From: CAZMGB01 sp964565775
GTDB lineage: Bacteria; Chloroflexota; Dehalococcoidia; DSTF01; JALHUB01
NCBI GenBank assembly: GCA_964565775.1
Contig: CAZMGB010000003.1
Location: forward strand, 62,001-126,000
Direction of reading: 5' to 3'
Length of the DNA: 64,000 nucleotides
This document shows, one piece after another, positions 52,739-60,807 of the stretch. The position numbers were made by a program, and so were the translations under genes. Within the stretch, counting starts at the first letter, position 1; each line of letters opens with the position of its first letter. The notes below the pieces were generated by a model that saw nothing but the letters and a program-made list of their open reading frames with translations, was not told the origin of the DNA and did not search any database.

Positions 52739-53215
52739 ATCGAGAAGGCCATCGCCACCGTTCTCCTGACCGTGGCAGGGGTTGTCGCCGTCATCGCCGT
52801 CGTCAACGCTGTCATGCCTGCCGTGAGTCGCAGCGAGAGCGCTCTCATCTCGACATCCGACCTCGTCAACGACCGCATCTCGAGTGAGGTGGAGATCATC
52901 CATGCCACGGGGGTGGACGCCGCCACGACGTCCGAGGCATGGGTCAAGAACGTGGGTGCCTCTCGCATCGGCCCCATCACGAGCACTGATATCTTCTTCG
53001 GGCCTGAGACTGACTTCGCCCGCATCCCCTACGGTGGGGTGAGTTGCACGGCACCATGCTGGGAGTACGAACTGGAAAACGACACGGAGTGGGGCCCCGC
53101 GGCCACCCTCCATGTCACTATCCATCTAGACTACTCCCTGGCCACGGGCACCACCTACTACGTCAAGGTGGTGACCCCCAACGGCATCAGTGATGCCAAG
53201 TTCTTTACTGTGTAG
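52739..53215 (+). CDS. arlG: ArlG-like archaellum stator protein (probable ATC start)
   Basis: A 158-residue protein with an N-terminal hydrophobic helix (IEKAIATVLLTVAGVVAVIAVV) and a beta-sandwich domain (TSEAWVKNVGASRI..., ending GTTYYVKVVTPNGISDAKFF), as in ArlF/ArlG stator proteins. The V-x-N-x-G motif and the KVVT-NG-xxD ending favour ArlG. The frame has no ATG, GTG or TTG between its upstream stop (52715) and GTG 52772, which would cut the helix in half. An ATC at 52739, with AAGGGGG eight bases upstream, gives a full helix and is the probable start. The order G-F-H-I-J is as in Crenarchaeota. Confidence 0.75.
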   Translation: MEKAIATVLLTVAGVVAVIAVVNAVMPAVSRSESALISTSDLVNDRISSEVEIIHATGVDAATTSEAWVKNVGASRIGPITSTDIFFGPETDFARIPYGGVSCTAPCWEYELENDTEWGPAATLHVTIHLDYSLATGTTYYVKVVTPNGISDAKFFTV

Positions 53216-53227
53216 GAGCGCCGAAGC

Positions 53228-53728
53228 GTGGAGACCAGCATACCAGCCATGCTCATCGCCGCGATGCTACTGGTATCGACGGTCGTCATGGGCCGCAGCA
53301 GCTACTCCACGTTCGGCGAGCTGGGAGACTCCTGGAAGGCCATGGAGGCCCGCGCAGGCCAGCAGGCGCGGACCCAGCTCACAATAACCAACGTCACCCA
53401 CAACAGCCCGTACGTCGACGTAGAGCTGCGAAACGACGGCAGCACCAGGCTGGCCGATTTCGACCGCATGGACGTGGTCGTCGAGTACACCGACTCTACC
53501 CCCACCTTCATCATGGGGTATATCGGCTACAGCGACGGCTCCCTATCCCAGAACACATGGGGCGTACAGAGCATCAGCAGCGACGCTTTCGAGCCCGGCA
53601 TCCTCAACCCGGGCGAGACGCTGAACATGAGAATCTGGCTCGATCCGGCAGCGGGTAGTGGCACCACGAACCGCCTCCTCATCGCCACGGAGCTGGGTGT
53701 GACTATCTCCACCACATGGCAAGGGTAG
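53228..53728 (+). CDS. arlF: ArlF-like archaellum stator protein
   Basis: A 166-residue protein with GTG start. It has an N-terminal membrane helix (PAMLIAAMLLVSTVVMG), a helical neck (ELGDSWKAMEARAGQQARTQ) and a beta-sandwich domain with LTITNVTHN, VDVELRNDGSTRLADFDRM and EPGILNPGETLNMRIWL. The neck tryptophan, N-D-G-S-T motif and PGE segment match ArlF-type stator proteins, which bind the cell envelope outside the membrane to hold the motor still. In archaea the anchor is the S-layer; here it must be a bacterial wall. The split between ArlF and ArlG is my best reading, not certain. Confidence 0.75.
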   Translation: METSIPAMLIAAMLLVSTVVMGRSSYSTFGELGDSWKAMEARAGQQARTQLTITNVTHNSPYVDVELRNDGSTRLADFDRMDVVVEYTDSTPTFIMGYIGYSDGSLSQNTWGVQSISSDAFEPGILNPGETLNMRIWLDPAAGSGTTNRLLIATELGVTISTTWQG

Positions 53729-53735
53729 GTGAAAT

Positions 53736-54449
53736 ATGACACCGCAACAGGAGCACAAGCGCATCCTCATCTCTACCGGCAACTCGGAGCTTGACAAGAA
53801 GATCGGGGGCGGCATTCCGGAGGGCTCGCTGACTCTGATCGAGGGCCAGTCCGAGGCGGGCAAGAGCGTCCTCACGCAGCAGTTGGTGTGGGGGGCCCTC
53901 CAGAATGGCAAGCGCGTCGCCTACTACAGCACGGAGAACACCACCCGCAGCCTCATGCGGCAGATGAGCAGCCTCAGCCTGGATATCACTGACTTCTTCA
54001 TCCTCGGTCGCATCAACGTCTATCCCATCGTCTCCGCCCCGAACGAGGAAGAGGCGCGCCGCATGCTCCAAGCCGTGTTGAGGCACATGGCTGTGATGAC
54101 GGACCGCGACATCCTGGCCTTCGATTCCCTCAGCGTATTCGTGTCGAACATCCCGGAGCAGGACACCCTCACCTTCTTCACGGCGGTCAAGAACTTCTGC
54201 GACGAGGACAAGACGCTGCTCCTGACGATGCACTCTTATGCGTTCAGTGAGCCGATGTTCGTCCGCCTCCGCTCCATCTGCGATGCCTATCTCCGCCTGA
54301 GGGTGCGGGAGATGGGCACTCAGCTCCTGAAGGAGCTGGAGGTGGCGAAGATCCGGGGCGCCGATAGGAGCACCGGCAACGTCATCGCTTTTGACGTCGA
54401 GCCCAGCATCGGCATGCGCATCATACCGATTACAAAGGCGAAAGCGTGA
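53736..54449 (+). CDS. arlH: Archaellum RecA-like ATPase ArlH
   Basis: A 237-residue KaiC/RecA-like nucleotide-binding protein. It begins with ISTGNSELDKKIGGGIPEGS, has Walker A GQSEAGKS at residues 37-44, the ENTTRSLMRQM region and a Walker B-like strand ILAFDSLSVF near residue 130, followed by a DEDKTLLLTMHSYA segment. ArlH binds ATP and regulates the motor by interaction with ArlI/ArlJ; it has no counterpart in bacterial flagella or in Tad and type IV pili, so it is the most diagnostic gene of the locus. It overlaps arlI by four bases. Confidence 0.93.
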   Translation: MTPQQEHKRILISTGNSELDKKIGGGIPEGSLTLIEGQSEAGKSVLTQQLVWGALQNGKRVAYYSTENTTRSLMRQMSSLSLDITDFFILGRINVYPIVSAPNEEEARRMLQAVLRHMAVMTDRDILAFDSLSVFVSNIPEQDTLTFFTAVKNFCDEDKTLLLTMHSYAFSEPMFVRLRSICDAYLRLRVREMGTQLLKELEVAKIRGADRSTGNVIAFDVEPSIGMRIIPITKAKA

Positions 54450-56206
54450 AGAACCTCCCCTTCAGCAGCGAAGGCACCAACGACGAGCACGAGGGCGGGG
54501 CAGAGAAGTGCAGCCTCCACGGCCTGCTGCCCCCGGCCCTCCAGGAAAGGGTGGCGGAGGCGCCTCACCTTCTGGCCTATCTTCACCAGGTGCCCATCGG
54601 CGACGTGGGGATGCCGGAGTTCTATCCCGACTTGAGTCGCAAGCTCAGCGACCTCGAACGGCGGAACCTCATCTACCCCGTGGCCGGCCACATCTTCGTC
54701 CACATACTCGGCGACCCGACAGATGCCCGGGACTACTACATCTCCATCGATCCTTCTCTCGTGCCTGGCCTGGGGCCTGCCCTTGAACTGCTGGAGCGCC
54801 GCCTCCTGGACTACGTCGAGGCCCTAGAGCGGGCGGAGACCGTGGAGGCGAAGGTGGAGGTCCTGACGAGGGCCACCGAGGAGACCTGCCTGGTGGTATC
54901 GGACAAGGCCGCCATGACCGAGGGCGACGGCAAGAACGGAAAGCGAAAGGGGGAAAGCGAGCCTGGCCTGCCCCCGCACAAGATTAAGGCGGGTGGCAAG
55001 ATCCACGTCACGGCCGAACAGCTCGCCGGTCTCAAGTACGTCATCGTCCGCGACAAGATCGGCATGGGTGTGCTGGAGCCCCTCATCAAGGACCCCTACA
55101 TTGAGGACATTAGCTGCAGCGGCGTCGGCACCATCTTCATCGAGCACAAGATCTTCAAGGGCCTGAGGAGCAATATCTCCTTTGATACCAACGATGAACT
55201 GGACGATTTCGTCCTCCGCCTATCCGCGAAGATCAAGAAACCGGTCACTTACAAGAAGCCGATTGTGGACGCCTCCCTGCCCGACGGCTCACGTATCAAC
55301 ATCGTCTACGGCGGCGACGTATCCAAGCGGGGAACCAATTTCACCATCCGCAAGTTCACGGAGACGCCCCTCAGCATCTTGGACATCATTGAGGGTGGGG
55401 CGATGAATTACCAGATGGCCGCATACCTCTGGCTGATGGTGAGCGAGGGAATGAACGTCTGGGCCTCAGGGGAGACGGCCTCGGGCAAGACGACCCTTCT
55501 CAACGCCCTTACAGGCTTCATCAACCCCTCGTCCAAGATCGTGACTATCGAGGATACGCCCGAGCTACAGGTGCCGCACCCCAACTGGATCCGCGAGGTG
55601 GGCGTGGTGTCCGCGACCGCGGGGGACTCCTCCGTGACGATGTTCAGCCTTCTGAAGGCCGCCCTGCGCCAGCGCCCCGACAATATCCTGGTGGGCGAGA
55701 TCCGCGGTGAGGAGGGCGCCGTGGCCTTCCAGGCCATGCAGACGGGCCACAGCGTCATGTCCACCTTTCACGCCTCCACGGTCGAGAAGCTCATCCAGCG
55801 TCTCACCGGCGAACCGATCAACGTGCCCAAGGCCTACGTCGACAATCTGAACGTGGTGATCCTCATCAGCGCTGTCCGCCTGCCAAGCGGCAAGAAGGGC
55901 CGGCGCATCATGAGCATCAACGAGATCATCGACTACGACTCTGAGTCCGACGCGTTCTCCTTCATCGAAGTCTTTCGCTGGAACTCAGCCCGGGACACAT
56001 TCGAGTTCACAGGGAGCGACAACAGCTACCTCATGGAGCAGGCCATCGCCCCCAAGCGCGGGATAGAGTCGGTAAACAAGCGCGCCATCTACGACGAACT
56101 GGACCGCAGGGCGGCCCTCCTCAACAGTCTGCACGAGAGGGGCACCAAGAATTTCTATGATCTCTATCATGTCCTTTCTAAGGCGCAACGGGAAGGGCTC
56201 CTCTGA
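54446..56206 (+). CDS. arlI: Archaellum motor ATPase ArlI
   Basis: A 586-residue type II/IV secretion superfamily ATPase that powers both assembly and rotation of archaella. The N-terminal ~200 residues are variable and include a charged insertion (GDGKNGKRKGESEPG). The catalytic part has Walker A GETASGKT at residues 342-349, the Asp box (TIEDTPELQVPHPNW), Walker B ILVGEIRGEE near residue 415 and the His box TGHSVMSTFHAS. It is adjacent to arlH and arlJ, which separates it from GspE/PilB/TadA ATPases. The 3' end overlaps arlJ by about 50 bases. Confidence 0.94.
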   Translation: MKNLPFSSEGTNDEHEGGAEKCSLHGLLPPALQERVAEAPHLLAYLHQVPIGDVGMPEFYPDLSRKLSDLERRNLIYPVAGHIFVHILGDPTDARDYYISIDPSLVPGLGPALELLERRLLDYVEALERAETVEAKVEVLTRATEETCLVVSDKAAMTEGDGKNGKRKGESEPGLPPHKIKAGGKIHVTAEQLAGLKYVIVRDKIGMGVLEPLIKDPYIEDISCSGVGTIFIEHKIFKGLRSNISFDTNDELDDFVLRLSAKIKKPVTYKKPIVDASLPDGSRINIVYGGDVSKRGTNFTIRKFTETPLSILDIIEGGAMNYQMAAYLWLMVSEGMNVWASGETASGKTTLLNALTGFINPSSKIVTIEDTPELQVPHPNWIREVGVVSATAGDSSVTMFSLLKAALRQRPDNILVGEIRGEEGAVAFQAMQTGHSVMSTFHASTVEKLIQRLTGEPINVPKAYVDNLNVVILISAVRLPSGKKGRRIMSINEIIDYDSESDAFSFIEVFRWNSARDTFEFTGSDNSYLMEQAIAPKRGIESVNKRAIYDELDRRAALLNSLHERGTKNFYDLYHVLSKAQREGLL

Positions 56207-57716
56207 GCCAGAGCACGAAGAGAAGCTCGGTGCCACCTCCCTCTTCCATCGGGAGGCGCTGGACTTTGACCTGATCAGCCAGCTCACGCACATGTCGGCC
56301 GTTGCCACGGCGGGTATCTCCCGTGACCGGCTATTCGCCGGCACGGCAGGGCTGGACTATAGCACCTCCCGCTACTTTCGCAGGGTGCACCTGGTCTCCC
56401 AGCGTCTCAACTATGACTACTCGCGCGCCTGCGAGCTTGTGGCCGACAGCGTCCACCCGGAGAGCCCCCGTAACCTCCTTCTCCACTTCGCCACGTCGCT
56501 GTCGGCGGGCGAGCCGGAGACAGAGTTCCTGGCCCGCGAGACGGACGTGCAACTGGAGCTATACGGCAAGAAGTACGAGCGCGACATGGAGTCTCTGCGC
56601 AAGTGGAGCGACGCCTATGTCGCACTGATGGTCTCCACCGCGCTCATCGTCGTCATCTCTCTGATTTCGATGATGATCTACTCGTTTTCGCCTGTCGCCA
56701 TCGTGGCTATGGCAGTAATAGTGGCGTTTACCACCGTGACGGGAGCCTGGATCATCTTCACTGTGGCCCCGCATGACGTGAAGACGCACCGGCTCTCCCG
56801 CAAGTCGGCCGAGCAGTACCACCTGGAACGCCTCGGCCTCATTCTCGTGCCGGCCGCCGGCATGCTGGGCGCCCTGCTTGGGTTCCTCTTCGGGCTGGGG
56901 CCCGCGCTCATCGGCAGCGGTATCGTCCTCGCCCCGGTGGGCTTCGTCGCCATGCGGGACGACTGGAGGATAGACGCGCGCGACCAGGACGTCGCCACCT
57001 TCCTCCGCGCACTCGGCAGCTCCATGGCGGGCGTCGGGACCTCGGTAAGCGAAGGGCTAAACCGCCTGAACCGGCGCTCCTTGGGCGCCCTGGAGCCCCA
57101 CGTCCGCCGGCTCCATGTCTGGCTGAGCAATGATATCGCCGCTCACCTCTGCTGGCTCCGCTTCGCCGGCGAGACCGGCTCGGAGCTGGTGACCCGCTCC
57201 GTCCGCATCTTCTGGGACGGTGTGCGCATGGGCGGTGACGCCGGCGAGGTCGGGACTCTGGCCTCCACGTACGCCTTGAAGGTTACGGTGCTCAGGGCTA
57301 CTCGCAAAATGGTGGCCAACACCTTCGCCAGCGTGATCGTGCCCATGCACGCCGTCATCCTCGTCATCATGCTCTTCATTACTGAGGTGATGCGGATCTT
57401 CGGCGAGGAGTTGGTGAAGGTGCAGGACCAGAGCCTCAACAGCGATATCGTCTCTGAGGCGGGAGTCGGCAACATGCTGACCTTCGCAGCTCCCAACATG
57501 AATTTCGTGGCCCTCTTCGTGGGTCTCATGATCTTGATGCTCACGGCGGCGAACAGCTTCGCGCCCTACGCCGCAACGGGCGGAAACCGCTTCAAGATCT
57601 TCCTTTACGCATCGGTGATGATGGTCATAGCCGGCGTGGCGGTGCTCGTCGTACCCCAGGTCGTCTCGGGCCTCTTCGAGTCCGTCGCCCGCCCGCCGAC
57701 ACAGCCCGGAACCTAG
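56157..57716 (+). CDS. arlJ: Archaellum platform membrane protein ArlJ
   Basis: A 519-residue polytopic protein of the T2SSF/TadC-FlaJ superfamily that anchors the filament and couples it to ArlI. Two T2SSF-like domains are visible (SAVATAGISRDRLFA with YDYSRACELVADS, and FLRALGSSMAGVGTSVSEGL), each followed by hydrophobic segments, about seven to nine in all; the central loop is rich in charges. ATG at 56157 or at 56169 may be the start. Length agrees with archaeal ArlJ. Confidence 0.93.
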   Translation: MISIMSFLRRNGKGSSEPEHEEKLGATSLFHREALDFDLISQLTHMSAVATAGISRDRLFAGTAGLDYSTSRYFRRVHLVSQRLNYDYSRACELVADSVHPESPRNLLLHFATSLSAGEPETEFLARETDVQLELYGKKYERDMESLRKWSDAYVALMVSTALIVVISLISMMIYSFSPVAIVAMAVIVAFTTVTGAWIIFTVAPHDVKTHRLSRKSAEQYHLERLGLILVPAAGMLGALLGFLFGLGPALIGSGIVLAPVGFVAMRDDWRIDARDQDVATFLRALGSSMAGVGTSVSEGLNRLNRRSLGALEPHVRRLHVWLSNDIAAHLCWLRFAGETGSELVTRSVRIFWDGVRMGGDAGEVGTLASTYALKVTVLRATRKMVANTFASVIVPMHAVILVIMLFITEVMRIFGEELVKVQDQSLNSDIVSEAGVGNMLTFAAPNMNFVALFVGLMILMLTAANSFAPYAATGGNRFKIFLYASVMMVIAGVAVLVVPQVVSGLFESVARPPTQPGT

Positions 57717-57729
57717 GAGGAGGTGACCG

Positions 57730-58245
57730 ATGGGTCTCCTAAGGCGATTCATGAAGACACCCAACGATGACGAAGACGAGATGGTGGACGAACTCCAAGC
57801 CGAGGAGAGCGGCCTCCTTATGCCCTCGTCAACTCCCAGGGAGGAAGATGCTGAAACGCCGCCCGACACGGGAGTCGATGCGTCGCCCGAGGCGGCAGCG
57901 GAAACGCCGCCCGAGGCGGAAGATGTAGCGCCGACCGAAGAGGGCGAAGCGGAGAGCCCGGCGGATGAAGAGCAGGCCGAACCGGCGCATGACGCGGCAC
58001 CGGCCGAGCCTGAGGCACAGATCGAGCCTCCGCCGAGCGAGCCCCCTGAGGATTCCTCGGACGATCCGCTCGCCCTCTTCAGAAGCGCACACGGCGGGCG
58101 TCAACATGCGGAAGCGATCCGGCAAGATCTGTCTGACGTGCCTCTGGACGAGCTCCTGGCGGAAGCCCGCTCGATCCGCGATGCCCTCAGCCCGGCGGCC
58201 GCGGCTGGCCCTCTGGTCGAGGAGGCGGAACGGAGGGCCGCCTGA
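57730..58245 (+). CDS. Acidic Pro/Glu/Ala-rich protein downstream of arlJ
   Basis: A 171-residue protein, start preceded by GGAGGAGGTG and 13 bases after arlJ. A short basic amphipathic start (MGLLRRFMK) is followed by a very acidic, Pro/Glu/Ala-rich region (about residues 12-115), probably disordered, and a C-terminal helical part (LFRSAHGGRQHAEAI, VPLDELLAEARSIRDAL). I recognise no family. Position within the operon suggests an accessory role in the motor or in linking it to the envelope or signalling; the basic start may touch the membrane. Confidence 0.75.
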   Translation: MGLLRRFMKTPNDDEDEMVDELQAEESGLLMPSSTPREEDAETPPDTGVDASPEAAAETPPEAEDVAPTEEGEAESPADEEQAEPAHDAAPAEPEAQIEPPPSEPPEDSSDDPLALFRSAHGGRQHAEAIRQDLSDVPLDELLAEARSIRDALSPAAAAGPLVEEAERRAA

Positions 58246-58251
58246 GCGGAA

Positions 58252-59475
58252 ATGCTTTCCACTTTGTGGACCGTAGCAGTTAGGGCTATGGCCGTGCTGA
58301 CGGCGGGGCTGGCAGTGGGCGTGATCGTGACGTCCCTCTACGCCGCCCGGGCCGAAGCGGGCCCCTACTCGCCTCCATTGGAGGAGGCGCCCGGTGAGGC
58401 GCAGCCTCTACTGCCGGTCCAGGCCGCCCAGCCGGCGCCAGCTCAGACTTACGAGGCGCCCACAGAGGCCTTACCGGCGACGCGCGCTAGCGCCCTGTCG
58501 GTACGCGCGCCGGCGACGGAGCGCCAAGAGGTTCAAGCTCCCTCTACCCGACCTCTCGTCGCGGTCCTTGACGTCGGTAACGGCGAAGGGGCGGAGGCGC
58601 TCGAGAGCCTGGCCTCTCTGGTCAAGACGGGCCTGGAGGCTCGTGGATACGAGACCTACCTGGCCACGAAGGGCGCCGAACCGAGCTCGAACACTGAGGA
58701 AGCGAACCAGCCGGGCGGCGACGCCGAGCCGCTGCGCCCCGACGCCTACATCACCATACGGGGTGCCGCGGGCGCAGGCGGCCAGCAGCGAGCGATCGAC
58801 GCGTGGTACTGCGAGCTAGAGGGATCCCTCAGCGGTCGTCTCGCCCATCTCATCCTGGAGCAGGCCCCGGCGGACCTCGCCGGTCCTCAGGAGACCCAGG
58901 ATGGTCAGGGCGAGAGCAGGCTCGAGGACCCCGAAGCGTTCCGCTGCGACGACCTGCTGGCGGGGCGCGCCCACATGCCGGCGGTGCTTCTGCAGCTTTC
59001 GCCCGTAGCTCTGGACGGGCCCACGGCCCGCGAGGATATCGCCGGCGGGATCACAGCCGGGATCGAGCAGTTCTTTCTGCGATATGGCGATTCGCTCCGG
59101 CAGGTGCAGGAGCAGCACAGAATGGTGTGGCCGGCTGTCGGGCCTGTGACGAGCTTCTTCGGCCCGGCCCATCCCCTGGGGATTGACATCGGCCAGTGGC
59201 AGGGGGCGATAGTGGCGGCGACGGACGGCACGGTCGCTTTCGCGGGCGGCGATCCGTGCTGCTCCTACGGCCTCTATGTCGTCATCGATGGCCCGGACAG
59301 CATCACTACCGTCTACGGACACCTGGCGTCCATCTTCGTGACCACGGGGCAGAGAGTGCGGCAAGGGCAGCCGCTGGGCCCGGTAGGCTGCACGGGCCAC
59401 TGCTTCGGCACCCACCTCCACTTCGAGGTCATCGACAACGGAGTGCGCCGGGACCCCCTCTTGTACCTGCCCTGA
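58252..59475 (+). CDS. M23-family peptidoglycan endopeptidase with amidase-like middle domain
   Basis: A 407-residue exported protein. The N-terminal signal/anchor (VAVRAMAVLTAGLAVGVIV) is followed by a Pro/Ala-rich linker, a middle domain (about residues 100-280) that begins PLVAVLDVGNGEG and has DAYITIRGAAGAGG, like the fold of amidase_3 but without its full zinc set, and a C-terminal LytM/M23 domain: HPLGIDIG and the HLHFEV motif with zinc ligands, plus TTVYGHLASI. It should cleave cross-link peptides. It follows the arl genes by six bases and may open the wall for the archaellum. Confidence 0.88.
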   Translation: MLSTLWTVAVRAMAVLTAGLAVGVIVTSLYAARAEAGPYSPPLEEAPGEAQPLLPVQAAQPAPAQTYEAPTEALPATRASALSVRAPATERQEVQAPSTRPLVAVLDVGNGEGAEALESLASLVKTGLEARGYETYLATKGAEPSSNTEEANQPGGDAEPLRPDAYITIRGAAGAGGQQRAIDAWYCELEGSLSGRLAHLILEQAPADLAGPQETQDGQGESRLEDPEAFRCDDLLAGRAHMPAVLLQLSPVALDGPTAREDIAGGITAGIEQFFLRYGDSLRQVQEQHRMVWPAVGPVTSFFGPAHPLGIDIGQWQGAIVAATDGTVAFAGGDPCCSYGLYVVIDGPDSITTVYGHLASIFVTTGQRVRQGQPLGPVGCTGHCFGTHLHFEVIDNGVRRDPLLYLP

Positions 59476-59568
59476 CGATGGACGTGCCGCCGCGATTGGT
59501 CAGGGTCCCAGCGTAAGCGTGTGCGTGGGGAGGCAGCGGCCCGTGAGCGATCTGCTCGACGCTACGCG

Positions 59569-60477
59569 TTACCGTCCGGCGTAGCCAGCACCCACCGTCG
59601 GCTTCTGCATTACGAGGAAGTCCTGCCCGGCAGGGACGTACCAGTCCTGCCCGGCCGGTATGTAGTCTAGCACATGGAATACGCCGCCGAATGCTTTGAG
59701 TACCTGCTCCCGCGTCTGGAAGACGTCCCACGACCCTGCGAGCTGCGTCGCGAGGGAGGCCTTCGCATCGCTAGCCGTAAGGGTGAGGTGTCCTTCCCTC
59801 CTGAGCTGCTCTCGATCTTCAGGTGTCAGCATCAGCTTCTCGTGAGTGGACCCCAGGACCGTGGTCAGGAAGAAGCCTCCCGGACGTAGAACCCTCCGCA
59901 ACTCCTCCAACCACGGACGCTGCAACTCCAGGGGGATATGCGGGAAGACCGACCAGGCGAAGACCAGATCGAATGATTCGTCTTCGGCAAACGACAGCGG
60001 TGGCTGCACGTCGTTGACATAGAACTCACATCCGGGCACGTTGCGCTGGCACCATTCCACGCACTCTGAGTTCACGTCCGTGCCCACCAGCCGCACGCCA
60101 TCGATACACCGCAGGTGGCGGAGCATTCTGGCAGAGCCGACCCCAAGCTCCAGCACTGCCCCCAATGTCCGGAGATTGAAAGAGAACCTATCTAGCACCT
60201 GGAGACAGTACAGCACGTCGCCGTAGCCCAGCGTGAAATAGAGGTTCGGGTTGTCCCACTTGGCTACCTCTTCACGATTCAAGACGGATGTCTTGAGCAC
60301 GAGCTCCCTTGGCTGGTGCGGGCCGGGATCGACCGGCCTCCAGGCCCCTCGTACTTTGTGATCCAGGTACCGATAATAGCGCCGTTTCCCCAGCCTGTGG
60401 GTCAAGTACCAGCGCAGGCGATCCCCCAGAAGAGGCCTTATCACTCGTACAAGCGGCATCTTCGTCAATCTGTACAA
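59569..60477 (-). CDS. Class I SAM-dependent methyltransferase
   Basis: A 302-residue protein with TTG start (AGGAG eight bases upstream). The SAM-binding motif I is VLELGVGSARMLRHL, motif II ends in VGTDVN, and FDLVFAWSVFPHI with LRRVLRPGGFFLTTVLGS gives the methyltransferase_11/25 core. The N-terminal ~60 residues (basic, RPLLGDRLRWYLTHRLGKRR) may touch membrane or a substrate. The substrate is unknown. It is convergent with the M23 gene. Confidence 0.85.
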   Translation of the reverse strand: MYRLTKMPLVRVIRPLLGDRLRWYLTHRLGKRRYYRYLDHKVRGAWRPVDPGPHQPRELVLKTSVLNREEVAKWDNPNLYFTLGYGDVLYCLQVLDRFSFNLRTLGAVLELGVGSARMLRHLRCIDGVRLVGTDVNSECVEWCQRNVPGCEFYVNDVQPPLSFAEDESFDLVFAWSVFPHIPLELQRPWLEELRRVLRPGGFFLTTVLGSTHEKLMLTPEDREQLRREGHLTLTASDAKASLATQLAGSWDVFQTREQVLKAFGGVFHVLDYIPAGQDWYVPAGQDFLVMQKPTVGAGYAGR

Positions 60478-60807
60478 CCCGGAATCTCCTGTCTCAACCT
60501 GATGAGCCCGAAGTGGGCGCCGCTACCAACGAATTTCAGGCTACGCCCGCCCCCATATCGTGTCAAGCTCCTGCTCTCCGCCCATGAGACGACGCGGCTC
60601 ACCGACGCTCGACCGATCGTCACATGCCACCAGCCCTTTCCAGACCCCGCCGCGAGCGGACACCATGCTCAGGAGCACACTTCCCTCTGAGACCACCATC
60701 TTCCTCCCCGGCGGCGGTGGCTGCCGCCCCCTTGAGCGGTCTGACCTGGAGGCTGCGGACCAGTCCTTCACGATGTCCGACAGGGCTAACCGCTCTCGCG
60801 GCCGGCC
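60478..60807. other. Intergenic stretch between two methyltransferase genes
   Basis: About 330 bases without a supported gene, repeat or clear terminator. Short open frames on both strands lack ribosome binding sites. Confidence 0.4.

Noticed and set aside
50007..57716. Possibility that the filament locus is a Tad or type IV pilus.
   Set aside because: ArlH-type RecA ATPase, two stator-like proteins, an ArlD/E-like protein and archaellin-type subunits do not occur in those systems, and no TadZ, secretin or minor pilins are present.
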